Part shown: piece after piece, positions 52,164 to 60,484 of the stretch
Numbering within the stretch: the stretch's first letter is position 1
How the letters are laid out: each line of letters begins with the position of its first letter
Origin: Massilia brevitalea
Lineage (GTDB): Bacteria; Pseudomonadota; Gammaproteobacteria; Burkholderiales; Burkholderiaceae_D
Direction: 5' to 3'
DNA length: 64,000 bases
Assembly: GCF_030711405.1 (NCBI RefSeq)
Contig: NZ_JAULSI010000013.1
Span: 36,815 to 100,814, forward strand
Position numbers and translations under genes: made by a program
Notes under the pieces: generated by a model
Told to the model about the DNA's origin: nothing
What the model saw: only the letters and a program-made list of their open reading frames with translations
The model's database searches: none

Positions 52164-53552
52164 CTACGCATTGGCGACAAGCTGATTGCTACGTGCAGCG
52201 TGCGATACACAATTCAAATAGATGTCACCAATCTGATGCGCTACCTGTCCCCACGACATTTTTTCTACGGCGGCGCGGCAAATTTCAGGATCAATATGCG
52301 CTGCCACTACTGCCAACACAGTCTTGCGAATAACTTGCACGTCGAATGGTGGAACGGTATGTAGACATCGCCCGTCTGGCTGCATGTCCAATCCATTGTT
52401 GCAAGTGATGATTGCGGGCGTGCCTGCGGCAAGCGCTTCCAGGGCTACCAGCGGCCCCGACTCTGCTGTGCTCGGTAAGACGACAGCACTGGCCGCTGCA
52501 TAAGCACCAGAGAGGACAGGACTTTCCCTGTCAAGATTGCCGAGATAAACAACTTTAGCCCCAGGCACGCCAAGGCAATCATCTAAAGCCGTAGGGTGTT
52601 GTTCATGCACCGGACCAGCAAGGACCACGGTGATGTCGGTACCTACCAAAGCCTTCACCAGGCTGATCTGGTTTTTCCAAGGGGAAATTATACCTGGACA
52701 AAATACAAATGGACCAGCAATGGTGTATTCAGCATTGAACGCGACACTGTCAGCCTTGAAAAAATGTTCTGACACGCCGTTTGAAACGACGGAAATTCGC
52801 TTGGCGTCTGCTCCGAACAATTGACTCGCCACGCGACGCTCCCAATTGCTCAGGGCAATGATGTGGTCTGCGTTGGCCAATGCTTTCCGTATGCTAGAGA
52901 AATCAGTTCTGACCTTATATCGCGATACACGCGCGATGAGCGCTTCAAGAATGCGTACGGTAGCTAGTCGCAATGGTTCCTTGACAACAAGCGCAGGGTT
53001 CAGCAAACCTGAAACGACTACCTGACAACCCTTCGCGCGTGCTTGTTCCACCAGTTTTACATTACCGTGCAAGACTGAGAAGATGTGAACGATGTCGAAG
53101 TCTGCCAAATCATCTTGCGTCGTATCGATGAGCCGTACATTAAATCCTAGCCTGCGTAATGACGCCTGGGTTTCGCGGACTTGTACCTGCAACCCGCCTT
53201 TATTTTGAAAAAGCATCGGATACGAAAGAAAACCCACCTTCAAAGGAAGGGAAGGCGGCAATGGGTTCGCCAAGCCACTTGAATTATCGTACAAGCCTGG
53301 CTTATCGGCCGGGCTGACGGAGCCTTGTTCTTGTGTGGCTTTTTTATTCCTCCGTGCGGTGAGGTTGGGATGATTGGCGGATCTGCCTGCGATTGTATTA
53401 CCATACACAGTACGAAGGATATGCGTGCAGGAAGTAACGTAAAGGCCAAATTGGCCTTTCATCCAACTGGATATCGGATTGCTTCGTCGGAGAGAATTTT
53501 TTTCACGAATCTCGACCACATCCGTATCGTGATCTGTCAAAACTGTTTTCAT
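52164..53552 (-). CDS. Glycosyltransferase (GT4-like) in the accessory stretch
   Basis: 462 residues from ATG 53552 (TAGGGATATC upstream). The first 100 residues are an unusual polar N-terminal extension before the fold proper (LPLKVGFLSYPMLFQNKGGL); a later start is possible. The C-terminal domain has FVFCPGIISPWKNQISLVKA and VVLPSTAESGPLVALEALAA, a GT4-type donor site. The gene is AT-richer than its left neighbours and uses less biased codons, suggesting later acquisition. Confidence 0.82.
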   Translation of the reverse strand: MKTVLTDHDTDVVEIREKNSLRRSNPISSWMKGQFGLYVTSCTHILRTVYGNTIAGRSANHPNLTARRNKKATQEQGSVSPADKPGLYDNSSGLANPLPPSLPLKVGFLSYPMLFQNKGGLQVQVRETQASLRRLGFNVRLIDTTQDDLADFDIVHIFSVLHGNVKLVEQARAKGCQVVVSGLLNPALVVKEPLRLATVRILEALIARVSRYKVRTDFSSIRKALANADHIIALSNWERRVASQLFGADAKRISVVSNGVSEHFFKADSVAFNAEYTIAGPFVFCPGIISPWKNQISLVKALVGTDITVVLAGPVHEQHPTALDDCLGVPGAKVVYLGNLDRESPVLSGAYAAASAVVLPSTAESGPLVALEALAAGTPAIITCNNGLDMQPDGRCLHTVPPFDVQVIRKTVLAVVAAHIDPEICRAAVEKMSWGQVAHQIGDIYLNCVSHAARSNQLVANA

Positions 53553-54033
53553 GATATCCCTAGCTATATTAATTATAAATATTTTATTCTTACCTTAGGT
53601 AAGGTTTTTTATTTTCAAGTAAATGAATTTGAAAATACGTCACAGACTAATTCCCATCTCCACAAGCAAAATCATTGCTGACCGGAAAAGTTGTACGATG
53701 AACGAAGAATAGACAGGAAGCGGAAATCGCTACTGGCAATTCCTTACTAGTGCGCACTCAGTCAATCGGATACATCGAAAAGTGAGGTACTGGACACTTT
53801 CGCCAACAATTTCTTGTCCGTGACATCAGATCAGATCGCACTACAGCGTTCTACGGATGCTCAAACCCAGCTTTAGATTAAAGCGATGGCCCGTTTTGAC
53901 ATGCAAGCCGTCGTTGCAAATAATGCAATAAAAATCCCAAGTCACCGACGGCCATCGATTAATTATCTTGTTCTATGATAATAATCATAACAGGGAGTAG
54001 AGGTAGTTAAGACGATCTGCTGAGCAAAAAATC
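53553..54033. other. AT-rich intergenic stretch before an IS remnant
   Basis: About 480 bp of low-GC DNA with many stops in all frames. No gene, repeat or strong promoter is recognised; it may contain the promoter of the leftward glycosyltransferase and the worn left end of the IS607-type element. Confidence 0.5.
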
Positions 54034-54464
54034 TTGTCCTGTTGTGAAATTGAATTCTGTCGAGGCCCGCGTCTTCCTGCTGAAGCCCAGTTCGGTCGTC
54101 GTATATACAGGCGTGACGCTACCGACTGCGCGAGCCAGGGCTGGACGTTCGAGGTCGTGGCCGATCTTGGTTCGGGCATGAACTATCACAAGAAAGACTT
54201 GAGACGGCTACTCGACGCGGTCCTCGAAAGCAGGTCGGGCGCCTGGTCCTGACCCGCAAGGAACGGCTCCTGCGCTTTGGCGCCGAACTCCTGTTTGCCT
54301 TGTGTGAAGGCAGGCAGGCCAAAGTCGTCCTCATCTATCAAGGGCAAGACACCAGTTTCGAGGAAGAGCTGACCGGTGACGTGCTCGAGATCCTCACCGT
54401 GTTTTCGGCCCGGCTGTAAGGCAGCCGCAGCCAGTATAACCAGAAATTAATCGAGGGCATCCAG
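54034..54464 (+). pseudogene. Decayed IS607-type serine recombinase (TnpA)
   Basis: Pieces of an IS607 resolvase read in shifted frames: GWTFEVVADLGSGMNYHKKD and LRRLLDAVLESRSG in one frame, then VLTRKERLLRFGAELLFALC, VVLIYQGQDTSFEEEL and LEILTVFSARL in another, followed by a TAA where family members have Tyr (ARLYG), then NQKLIEGI. The upstream VVVYTGVT may be the remains of the catalytic-Ser region (usually VYARVS). Frameshifts and an in-frame stop mean it is not functional. It precedes a tnpB remnant, as in IS607 elements. Confidence 0.75.
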
Positions 54465-55020
54465 CTCCTAGCCCACCGCATCCGGCTTGACCCTGCCAAG
54501 TATAGGCAAGGCACCTGGGCACTGGCCGAATGGCAACGGCAGTACGGGGCATGCAAACGCAATCCAAACCTGCCGAAACCGACGAAGCGGCATTGCGGCC
54601 CAAAGGCACACACGACCGGTTCAGTTTGACCAACGACCAGTTTCACGTCGATGGCAAACGTCTTCGCATTCCGAATATCGCTGAGGATGGTTGAGGCCTT
54701 GCGCTTTACAGGGAAGAGACGCAATGCTACCGCTAGGCGAAAGCCAAGGCCCGGTCGTTATCGACCTGGGTGTGACGCAGTTGGCGACCTTTTCGACAGG
54801 CGAAACGTTTGCCGACCGAAGGCCTTACGCAGCATGCTGGAGCGCTTGCGGCGCCTGTCGCGCAACCGCACGCGCCTGCATGCCAGGATAGCCAACGTGC
54901 GCAACAACGGCTTGTGTCAGTTGAGTACGAGTCTCAACCGACAATTCCACACCATCGGCATCGAGGATTTGCAGGTCAAAGGCATCCTTCGCAATCGCTG
55001 TCTGGCACGATGCATGCCTT
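54465..55020 (+). pseudogene. Decayed TnpB (IS607-associated, RuvC-type)
   Basis: Fragments in several frames match the order of TnpB: AHRIRLDP and WALAEWQRQYGA at the start, RFSLTNDQFHVDGKRLRIP, EALRFTGK, then VVIDLGVTQLATFSTGE (RuvC Asp motif), RPKALRSMLERLRRLSRN, and IGIEDLQVKGILRNRCLAR (RuvC Glu motif). Internal deletions, frameshifts and stops break it. The zinc-finger C-terminus is missing; the element ends next to the deacetylase stop at 55039. No intact terminal repeats are seen. Confidence 0.78.
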
Positions 55021-55038
55021 GGCTGGAGCAATCGACCC

Positions 55039-56100
55039 TTACGCTGTCGTTGGGCGCAATACACGTCGCGGACGATGCTGGCGGCGCGTAAGGGAACGCA
55101 AGAGCTCCAGCACGCCACTCATCTCCGCTTCGAACTCGATCATCGACACGTCGCCACCGTCGAGGAAGCGTGGGAGGTAGTAGCGTGCGTCCGGGTCGCT
55201 GACATCCACCAGGCCGGGGACGCAGGTGGTAGCGGTGGCGACGCCGGCGGCGCGCATCACGTCCGGCGCGTAGCTGTCGTAGCTGCCGCTCGGGTAGCAG
55301 TAATGGGTCGGATACGGCAAGCCGGCGGCGCGGATGCGCGCGCGGTTACGCTCGATGTTTTCCTGGTTGCGGTGCGGCTGCCCCGGCAGATAAACGTGTA
55401 CGTGGCCGTGCAACTCGATGCGGCAGCCGTGGGCCGAGGCTTCGCGCAATTCTTCCTCGCTCATGTAGCTGAAGCGGCGCGATGCCAGGTCGAGCTCGGC
55501 GGGACGCACGCCCAGGCTGGCGCCGAAGCGTTCCAGGCAGCCGGCCACAGCCTGCACCGGCTGGGCATTCACCCATTTCTCGGCGGCGCCGACCAGGCGT
55601 TCGCGCTGGCGCGGGTCAGCCAGGTCCCAGATACCGTCCAGGTTGTCGTCGTAGCCGTTGAGCGTGACTTCGCGCGCACCGGCCTTCCAGGCCAGGTAGC
55701 GCAGCGTGACCGGCACGATCGGGGTGCCGGCGTCGCTGGCCTCGCTGTGCAAATACAGCACCGGGCGGTAGCCGTATTCGGCCAGCGAAGGCAGCAGGTC
55801 GCGGTAGGTGGAGTACCAGCCGTCGTCGATGGTCACCGCGACCGGGATGCCTGCCATGCCGGTGCCGGGCTGGGTCGCCTGTTCCAGGCTGGCCGCCACG
55901 AAGCCGCGCCGCTTGAGCCAGTCGAGACGCTGGCGCAGCTGCGCGCGGGTGCAGAACAGCTTGGGGTTGTAATGGCGCTCGTCGCCGATGCTGCCGGCGT
56001 GGTAGCACAGGATGCGCGGATTCTTGCGGGTGGTGGCACGCATCAGGGCGAACAGCCCGGCGTACTTGGCGGCGTGCAGGATGAGGGTCTTGATCTTCAT
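55039..56100 (-). CDS. Polysaccharide deacetylase-like protein
   Basis: 353 residues from ATG 56100 (MKIKTLILHAAKYAGLFALM). Motifs: ILCYHAGSIGDERHYNP, VAVTIDDGWYSTYRDLLPSL (Asp pair), and IELHGHVHVYLPGQPH (His pair), as in NodB-type deacetylases of exosortase loci. The DNA returns to high GC here. The last 20 residues lie next to the IS remnant, so the native C-terminus may be altered. It probably acts on the exopolysaccharide or a lipid-linked precursor. Confidence 0.85.
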   Translation of the reverse strand: MKIKTLILHAAKYAGLFALMRATTRKNPRILCYHAGSIGDERHYNPKLFCTRAQLRQRLDWLKRRGFVAASLEQATQPGTGMAGIPVAVTIDDGWYSTYRDLLPSLAEYGYRPVLYLHSEASDAGTPIVPVTLRYLAWKAGAREVTLNGYDDNLDGIWDLADPRQRERLVGAAEKWVNAQPVQAVAGCLERFGASLGVRPAELDLASRRFSYMSEEELREASAHGCRIELHGHVHVYLPGQPHRNQENIERNRARIRAAGLPYPTHYCYPSGSYDSYAPDVMRAAGVATATTCVPGLVDVSDPDARYYLPRFLDGGDVSMIEFEAEMSGVLELLRSLTRRQHRPRRVLRPTTA

Positions 56101-56491
56101 GGAATCTGGCCTATTCGGGACATCGCCGCTGACGGGGGTACGAGGCAACAGGTACAGGAAGACCGGGACATGCCATCCTGTCACCTTCTTGCATTATTTA
56201 TATTGATTAATTTATCGTGGATTTTACAAATCACGCGCACGATTGAATTCCCATTCAAACGCATAGCGCCTTTATTGACGGGCTTAATTTCGATAGAAAA
56301 GAAAAATTTCGCTATGGACAGAATTGAGTTATTGCAGCACGTCATCAATTTCCATTTAACAATTAATTGTTAAATGGAAGCACGAATCCGTGCGCCTATG
56401 TAGACGAAAGCGGCGATCGGAATCACCGGGATAGCCTGGCAGCTATCCGGAAAAGGGAGGCGGGATGAGAAGAAAGCGAAAGGAAGAAAAA
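56101..56491. other. AT-rich intergenic region with a 30-bp palindrome
   Basis: About 390 bp between the deacetylase and an uncharacterised gene on the same strand. It is AT-rich with no supported ORF and contains a perfect 30-bp palindrome (56350-56379). The deacetylase promoter probably lies here. Confidence 0.6.
56350..56379. repeat. Perfect 30-bp palindrome
   Basis: TTCCATTTAACAATT (56350-56364) is followed immediately by its exact reverse complement (56365-56379), with no spacer. It lies between the uncharacterised gene (stop at 56492) and the deacetylase start (56100). It could be a protein-binding operator, or a cruciform. Confidence 0.85.
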
Positions 56492-57418
56492 CTAGGCGCT
56501 GGCGTGCCGGCGGGCCCATGCAATCTGGGCGCGGCGCGGCCACACCAGCGACCAGGACGCCGGGCGGTACTGACCTGCGGCATGCAGGGCGCGCCGCTTT
56601 TCTGAGGTGGCGGTGGCATTCTTGACGGCTTGCTCGTCGTGCGAGACGAACAAGGCGCGCGCCCCGCCCGCTACCGGTACGCTGCGCAGGTAGGCCAGGT
56701 GCGGGCTGATGATCTCGACCACCGGATCGTAGAACCAGCTGCCGGCGATCATGCCCAGCGCTTGCGGATGCAGTGCATACAGGTCGACGCAGCAGCGGTA
56801 GCACTCGTTGCGGCCTTCCTCGTCGAACTCGTCTTGGTAGAGGCGGTTCACGTGGATCTCGAAGTAAGGTTTGAAGCCGCCGGCGCGCGCGAACAGCAGG
56901 ACGCGGCCAGGCAACTGCGCCAGGCCGCCTGTCCACAGCATCGAGCGGCCGATGCCCGAACGCGGATCGATCACGCTCGAGGCGCCTGCATACAAACGCA
57001 GCGTGGCCAGGCCGAATTCCTTCAAGAAGACGTCGCTGTACAGGCGGCAGAACGGCAAGAAGGCTTCGTCGTGGTTGGCGATGCGCGCGAACTGGCGCAG
57101 CTGGTGGCCGCGCACGCGCGGCGGCAGGCGCGCCATCAGCTCGCTCGCCAGGGAGTCGCGCACGCCCATCAGCACGGCCGCCAGCAGCAGGCAGGCGCCG
57201 GCCTGTTCGCCACGCTCGGCCACCACCGCATCGTGCAGGGCGCGCGCCGCCGGCGGGATCGCCTTGAAGCCGGCCGTGGGAGCGGGATCGGCAAAATGCG
57301 CGAGAAAAGCACGCACGCGCACGGCCGCATCGGGCAGGTGCACTGCGCACAGCGCCAAGGCGCGCTGCAACTGGTCGGACAAGCAGGATTCGAAGCTAAA
57401 ATTCTGGTGCGCGAGCAT
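56492..57418 (-). CDS. Uncharacterised protein in the second XrtA module
   Basis: 308 residues, ATG preceded by CAGGAACCAGACC. Mostly helical N-terminal half (HLPDAAVRVRAFLAHFADPA), then a mixed domain with VNRLYQDEFDEEGRNECYRC, LGMIAGSWFYDPVVEIISPH and ATSEKRRALHAAGQYRPASW. There is no signal peptide, P-loop or obvious catalytic triad. Two adjacent Cys (CYRCC) are notable. I do not recognise it. It sits downstream of the decarboxylase gene on the same strand and could belong to the acyl/amine modification pathway. Confidence 0.7.
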   Translation of the reverse strand: MLAHQNFSFESCLSDQLQRALALCAVHLPDAAVRVRAFLAHFADPAPTAGFKAIPPAARALHDAVVAERGEQAGACLLLAAVLMGVRDSLASELMARLPPRVRGHQLRQFARIANHDEAFLPFCRLYSDVFLKEFGLATLRLYAGASSVIDPRSGIGRSMLWTGGLAQLPGRVLLFARAGGFKPYFEIHVNRLYQDEFDEEGRNECYRCCVDLYALHPQALGMIAGSWFYDPVVEIISPHLAYLRSVPVAGGARALFVSHDEQAVKNATATSEKRRALHAAGQYRPASWSLVWPRRAQIAWARRHASA

Positions 57419-57540
57419 GGTCTGGTTCCTGGGTGGCCGGCGCGGTCGACATCACCGTATCCGTTTATTTTCCTGCAACAATGAATTTATCGCAAATCCA
57501 ACGGTGCACCCCACACGATTGACGCCCGCTGAGCGGCCGC

Positions 57541-58770
57541 TCAGACCAGGACTTCGGGCGCGTCCGGGTGGCTGAGGAAACCCTGGGGGCTGGCCGAACG
57601 GCCATAGGCGCCGGACTGGAACACCACCACCAGGTCGCCCACCTCGGCCTGGGGCAGCTCCATGCGCTCGGCCAGCAAGTCGAGCGGGGTGCACAGCGGG
57701 CCGACCACGGACACGGTTTCGCGCGGCGCGCCCATGCGGTTGCCGATCGCGACCGGGTAGTTCTTGCGGATCACCTGGCCGAAGTTGCCCGATGCCGCCA
57801 GGTGGTGGTGCAGGCCGCCATCGGTAACCAGGAACACCTGGCCGCGCGAGACCTTGCGGTCGACCACGCGCGCCACGTACACGCCGGCCTCGCCGACCAG
57901 GTAGCGCCCGAGTTCGATCGAGAGCTGGGCGTCGGGCAGGCTGGCTTTCACGCGCGGCAGGGCGGCGTCCAGGGCGGCGCCGATCGGCGCCAAATCGAGC
58001 GCCGCCTCGCCCGGGAAATACGGAATGCCGAAGCCGCCGCCGATGTTCAGGATGCGCACCGGATCGCGCGCCGCGCCCGCCAGGCGCTCGGCCAGCAGCA
58101 GGGTCTGGGCCTGGGCCTCGATGATGGCGTCGGCTTTCAGGCTTTGCGAGCCGCTGAAGATGTGGAAGCCGAGCACGCTCAAGCCGAGTTCAAACGCCAG
58201 CGCCAGCATGCGCGGCGCTTCCTCGGCATCGATGCCGAACTGCTTGGCGCCGCCGCCCATGCGCATGCCGGACCCCTTCAGCTCGAAGTCGGGGTTGACG
58301 CGCAGGACCAGCAGCGGCGCAATGCCGATCTCGTTACCGATGCGTGCCAGGGCGCGGATCTCGCGTTCGGATTCGGCGTGCACCACGATGCCGGCGGCCA
58401 CCGCGCGCACCAGTTCCGCGTCCGACTTGCCGGGGCCGGCAAAGCTGATGCGGCCGGGTTCCATGCCGGTGTCCAGCGCCACCTTCATTTCGCCGGCGGA
58501 GGCGACGTCGATACCGTCGACCAGGCCGGCCAGGTGCTGGACCAGGGCCGGCATCGGGTTCGCCTTCATCGAGAAGTGCAGCTCGACGGCCGGCGGCAGG
58601 TGGGCGCGCACGTGGGCCACGCGCTCGCCCAGCAGGCGGCGGTCGTAGGCGTAGAAGGGGGTGCTGCCGACGCGCTGGGCCAGGCGGGTGAGCGGCATGC
58701 CGCCGACCTGCAGGCAGTCGTCGGCCACGGGGAACAGGGTCTGGGCGGCGTGGACAGGCTTGGCGTTCAT
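57541..58770 (-). CDS. Exosortase A-associated PLP-dependent decarboxylase
   Basis: 409 residues of the fold-III (Orn/DAP/Arg decarboxylase 2) class. PLP Lys69 in HFSMKANPMPALVQHL, phosphate-binding GGGFGIPYFPGE, and the Cys of VVGPLCTPLDLLAE are present. It is the standard decarboxylase of exosortase A loci. It probably makes an amine from an amino-acid-like compound bound to the module's carrier or ligase. It overlaps the acyl-CoA ligase gene by 4 bp and is cotranscribed with it. Confidence 0.92.
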   Translation of the reverse strand: MNAKPVHAAQTLFPVADDCLQVGGMPLTRLAQRVGSTPFYAYDRRLLGERVAHVRAHLPPAVELHFSMKANPMPALVQHLAGLVDGIDVASAGEMKVALDTGMEPGRISFAGPGKSDAELVRAVAAGIVVHAESEREIRALARIGNEIGIAPLLVLRVNPDFELKGSGMRMGGGAKQFGIDAEEAPRMLALAFELGLSVLGFHIFSGSQSLKADAIIEAQAQTLLLAERLAGAARDPVRILNIGGGFGIPYFPGEAALDLAPIGAALDAALPRVKASLPDAQLSIELGRYLVGEAGVYVARVVDRKVSRGQVFLVTDGGLHHHLAASGNFGQVIRKNYPVAIGNRMGAPRETVSVVGPLCTPLDLLAERMELPQAEVGDLVVVFQSGAYGRSASPQGFLSHPDAPEVLV

Positions 58771-60344
58771 GGCGTGGGTTCGAACATCGTTAAATAGGAG
58801 AGGCGCAAGGTTTTGCGGTCGATCTTGCCGTTCGGGTTGCGGGGGAAGGCGTCATGCACGAAGGCGATGTGCGCCGGCACCATCCAGGCCGGCAGGCGGC
58901 GCTGGCATTCCTTCAGCAGGGCCTTGTCGTCCAGGTCGGCATTCTTCGGCAGCGCCAGCAGCACGATGGCCTGGCCCAACTGCGGATGCGGCACGCCGAA
59001 GGCGACGGTCTCGCTCACCAGGCCGCTGGCGTACACGGCTTCCTCGACCTCGTTCGGGCTGACGCGGTAACCCGAAACCTTGATCATGTCGTCGCTGCGG
59101 CCGATGAAGTACAAATAGCCCTCCTCGTCCATGCGCACGGTGTCGCCCGACCACACGGCCATCTCGACCAGTGGCAGGGCCGGGTCCTGGCCAGGCGCCG
59201 GCTTGAAGCGCTCGGCGGTCTTGGCCGGGTCGTTCCAGTAGCCGAGCGAGACCAGGGCGCCGCGGTGCACCAGCTCACCCGGCTCCTGCGGGTCGCAAGG
59301 CGTACCGTCCGGGCGCACCACCATCACTTGCGCGTTCGGGATCGCGCGGCCCATCGAATCCGGGCGCCGCTCGAGCTCCGATGGCGGTAAATACGTCGAG
59401 CGGAAGGCTTCGGTCAGGCCGTACATCAGGAACAGTTCGGCGCGCGGCAGCGCGGCGCGCAGGGCGGCGACCGTGGTGGTCGGCATGGCGCCGCCGGAAT
59501 TGGTGAGATAGCGCAGCGTGCAGTCTTGCGGCCACGGCAGGGCGCACAGCTGGAACCACAGCGGCGGCACGGCGGCCAGGCCGGTGATGCCTTCTTCCAC
59601 CACCGCCTTCAGCACGTCCTTCGCGAACAGATGGTTCAGCAGCACGGCGGTGGCGCCGGTGAGGAAGGCGCAGGTCAGCTGGCTCAGGCCATAGTCGAAG
59701 CTGAGCGGCAGCACCGACAGGATGCGGTCTTGCGGCGTGATCGCCAGGTAGCTGGCGACGCTGCGCGCGCCGGCCACCATGTTCCGGTGCGAGAGCACCA
59801 CGCCCTTCGGCTTGCCGGTGCTGCCCGAGGTGTAGAGGATGGCGGCCATGTCGGCGTCGATGGCGCGGCGCGCGGCCAGCACGGCCGCAGCGGGCGCCAC
59901 CTGCGCGGCGTCCCAGCCCCGCACCGCGCGTGCGCCCTGCGGCGCGGCGGCGCCGGTGACGAACACCGTGCGCAGGTCCGGGCAGGCGTCCAGCGCCGCG
60001 CCCAGCTGCGACAGGCGCTCCGGGGAGGTCAGCAGCACGCGCACGTTGCAGTCGGCCAGGATGTGGGCCACCTGCTCGGCCTTCAGCTGCGGATTGACCG
60101 GCACGAACACGGCGCCGGCGAGCGCTGCGCCGAACATCGCGGCCACGTTCTCGATGCGCTTTTCCAGGAACACGGCGACGCGTTCGCGCGGCTGCACGCC
60201 GGCCGCCAGCAGGGCGCCGGCGGCGCAGGCGACCGTCTGCGCCAGGGCGGCGTAATCGAGACGCAGCGCTCCGTAGGCGAGCGCCTCGGCGCCGGGCGTA
60301 CGGCGCGCGGAATCGAAGATGAAGTCGTGGATCAGGTCAGCCAT
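58767..60344 (-). CDS. Exosortase A-associated acyl-CoA ligase (AMP-forming)
   Basis: 525 residues of the ANL superfamily. ATP-binding ILYTSGSTGKPKGVVLSHRN, then LMYGLTEAFRSTYLPP, GRSDDMIKVSGYRVSPNEVE and the C-terminal catalytic Lys in NPNGKIDRKTL. It activates an acid as acyl-AMP for transfer to CoA or, given the acyl carrier protein encoded at 62717, to the ACP. It is divergent from the aminotransferase gene, with 139 bp between them. Confidence 0.93.
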   Translation of the reverse strand: MADLIHDFIFDSARRTPGAEALAYGALRLDYAALAQTVACAAGALLAAGVQPRERVAVFLEKRIENVAAMFGAALAGAVFVPVNPQLKAEQVAHILADCNVRVLLTSPERLSQLGAALDACPDLRTVFVTGAAAPQGARAVRGWDAAQVAPAAAVLAARRAIDADMAAILYTSGSTGKPKGVVLSHRNMVAGARSVASYLAITPQDRILSVLPLSFDYGLSQLTCAFLTGATAVLLNHLFAKDVLKAVVEEGITGLAAVPPLWFQLCALPWPQDCTLRYLTNSGGAMPTTTVAALRAALPRAELFLMYGLTEAFRSTYLPPSELERRPDSMGRAIPNAQVMVVRPDGTPCDPQEPGELVHRGALVSLGYWNDPAKTAERFKPAPGQDPALPLVEMAVWSGDTVRMDEEGYLYFIGRSDDMIKVSGYRVSPNEVEEAVYASGLVSETVAFGVPHPQLGQAIVLLALPKNADLDDKALLKECQRRLPAWMVPAHIAFVHDAFPRNPNGKIDRKTLRLSYLTMFEPTP

Positions 60345-60471
60345 GGCAAGGATTCGTGGGCCGCGCCGGCACCCGGCGCGCAGCCCGCAATCTTAACAGC
60401 TTGCAGCTTTTGACCGCAGCACGGTTTTTGGTTTCCAACACCTTTCGTGGCAAATTATTCAACACAAGGTT

Positions 60472-60484
60472 TATACTGGACTCA
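60472..60484 (+). promoter_or_regulatory. TATACT -10 element close to the aminotransferase start (leaderless candidate)
   Basis: TATACT (60472-60477) is six bases before the ATG at 60484, which is where transcription should start, and no Shine-Dalgarno lies in between. No good -35 is seen at 17 bp, so confidence is low. Confidence 0.35.

Noticed and set aside
56492..57418. Assigning this protein to the VirK/YbjX (DUF535) family
   Set aside because: Length is similar, but the characteristic motifs of that family are not visible, so it is left uncharacterised.
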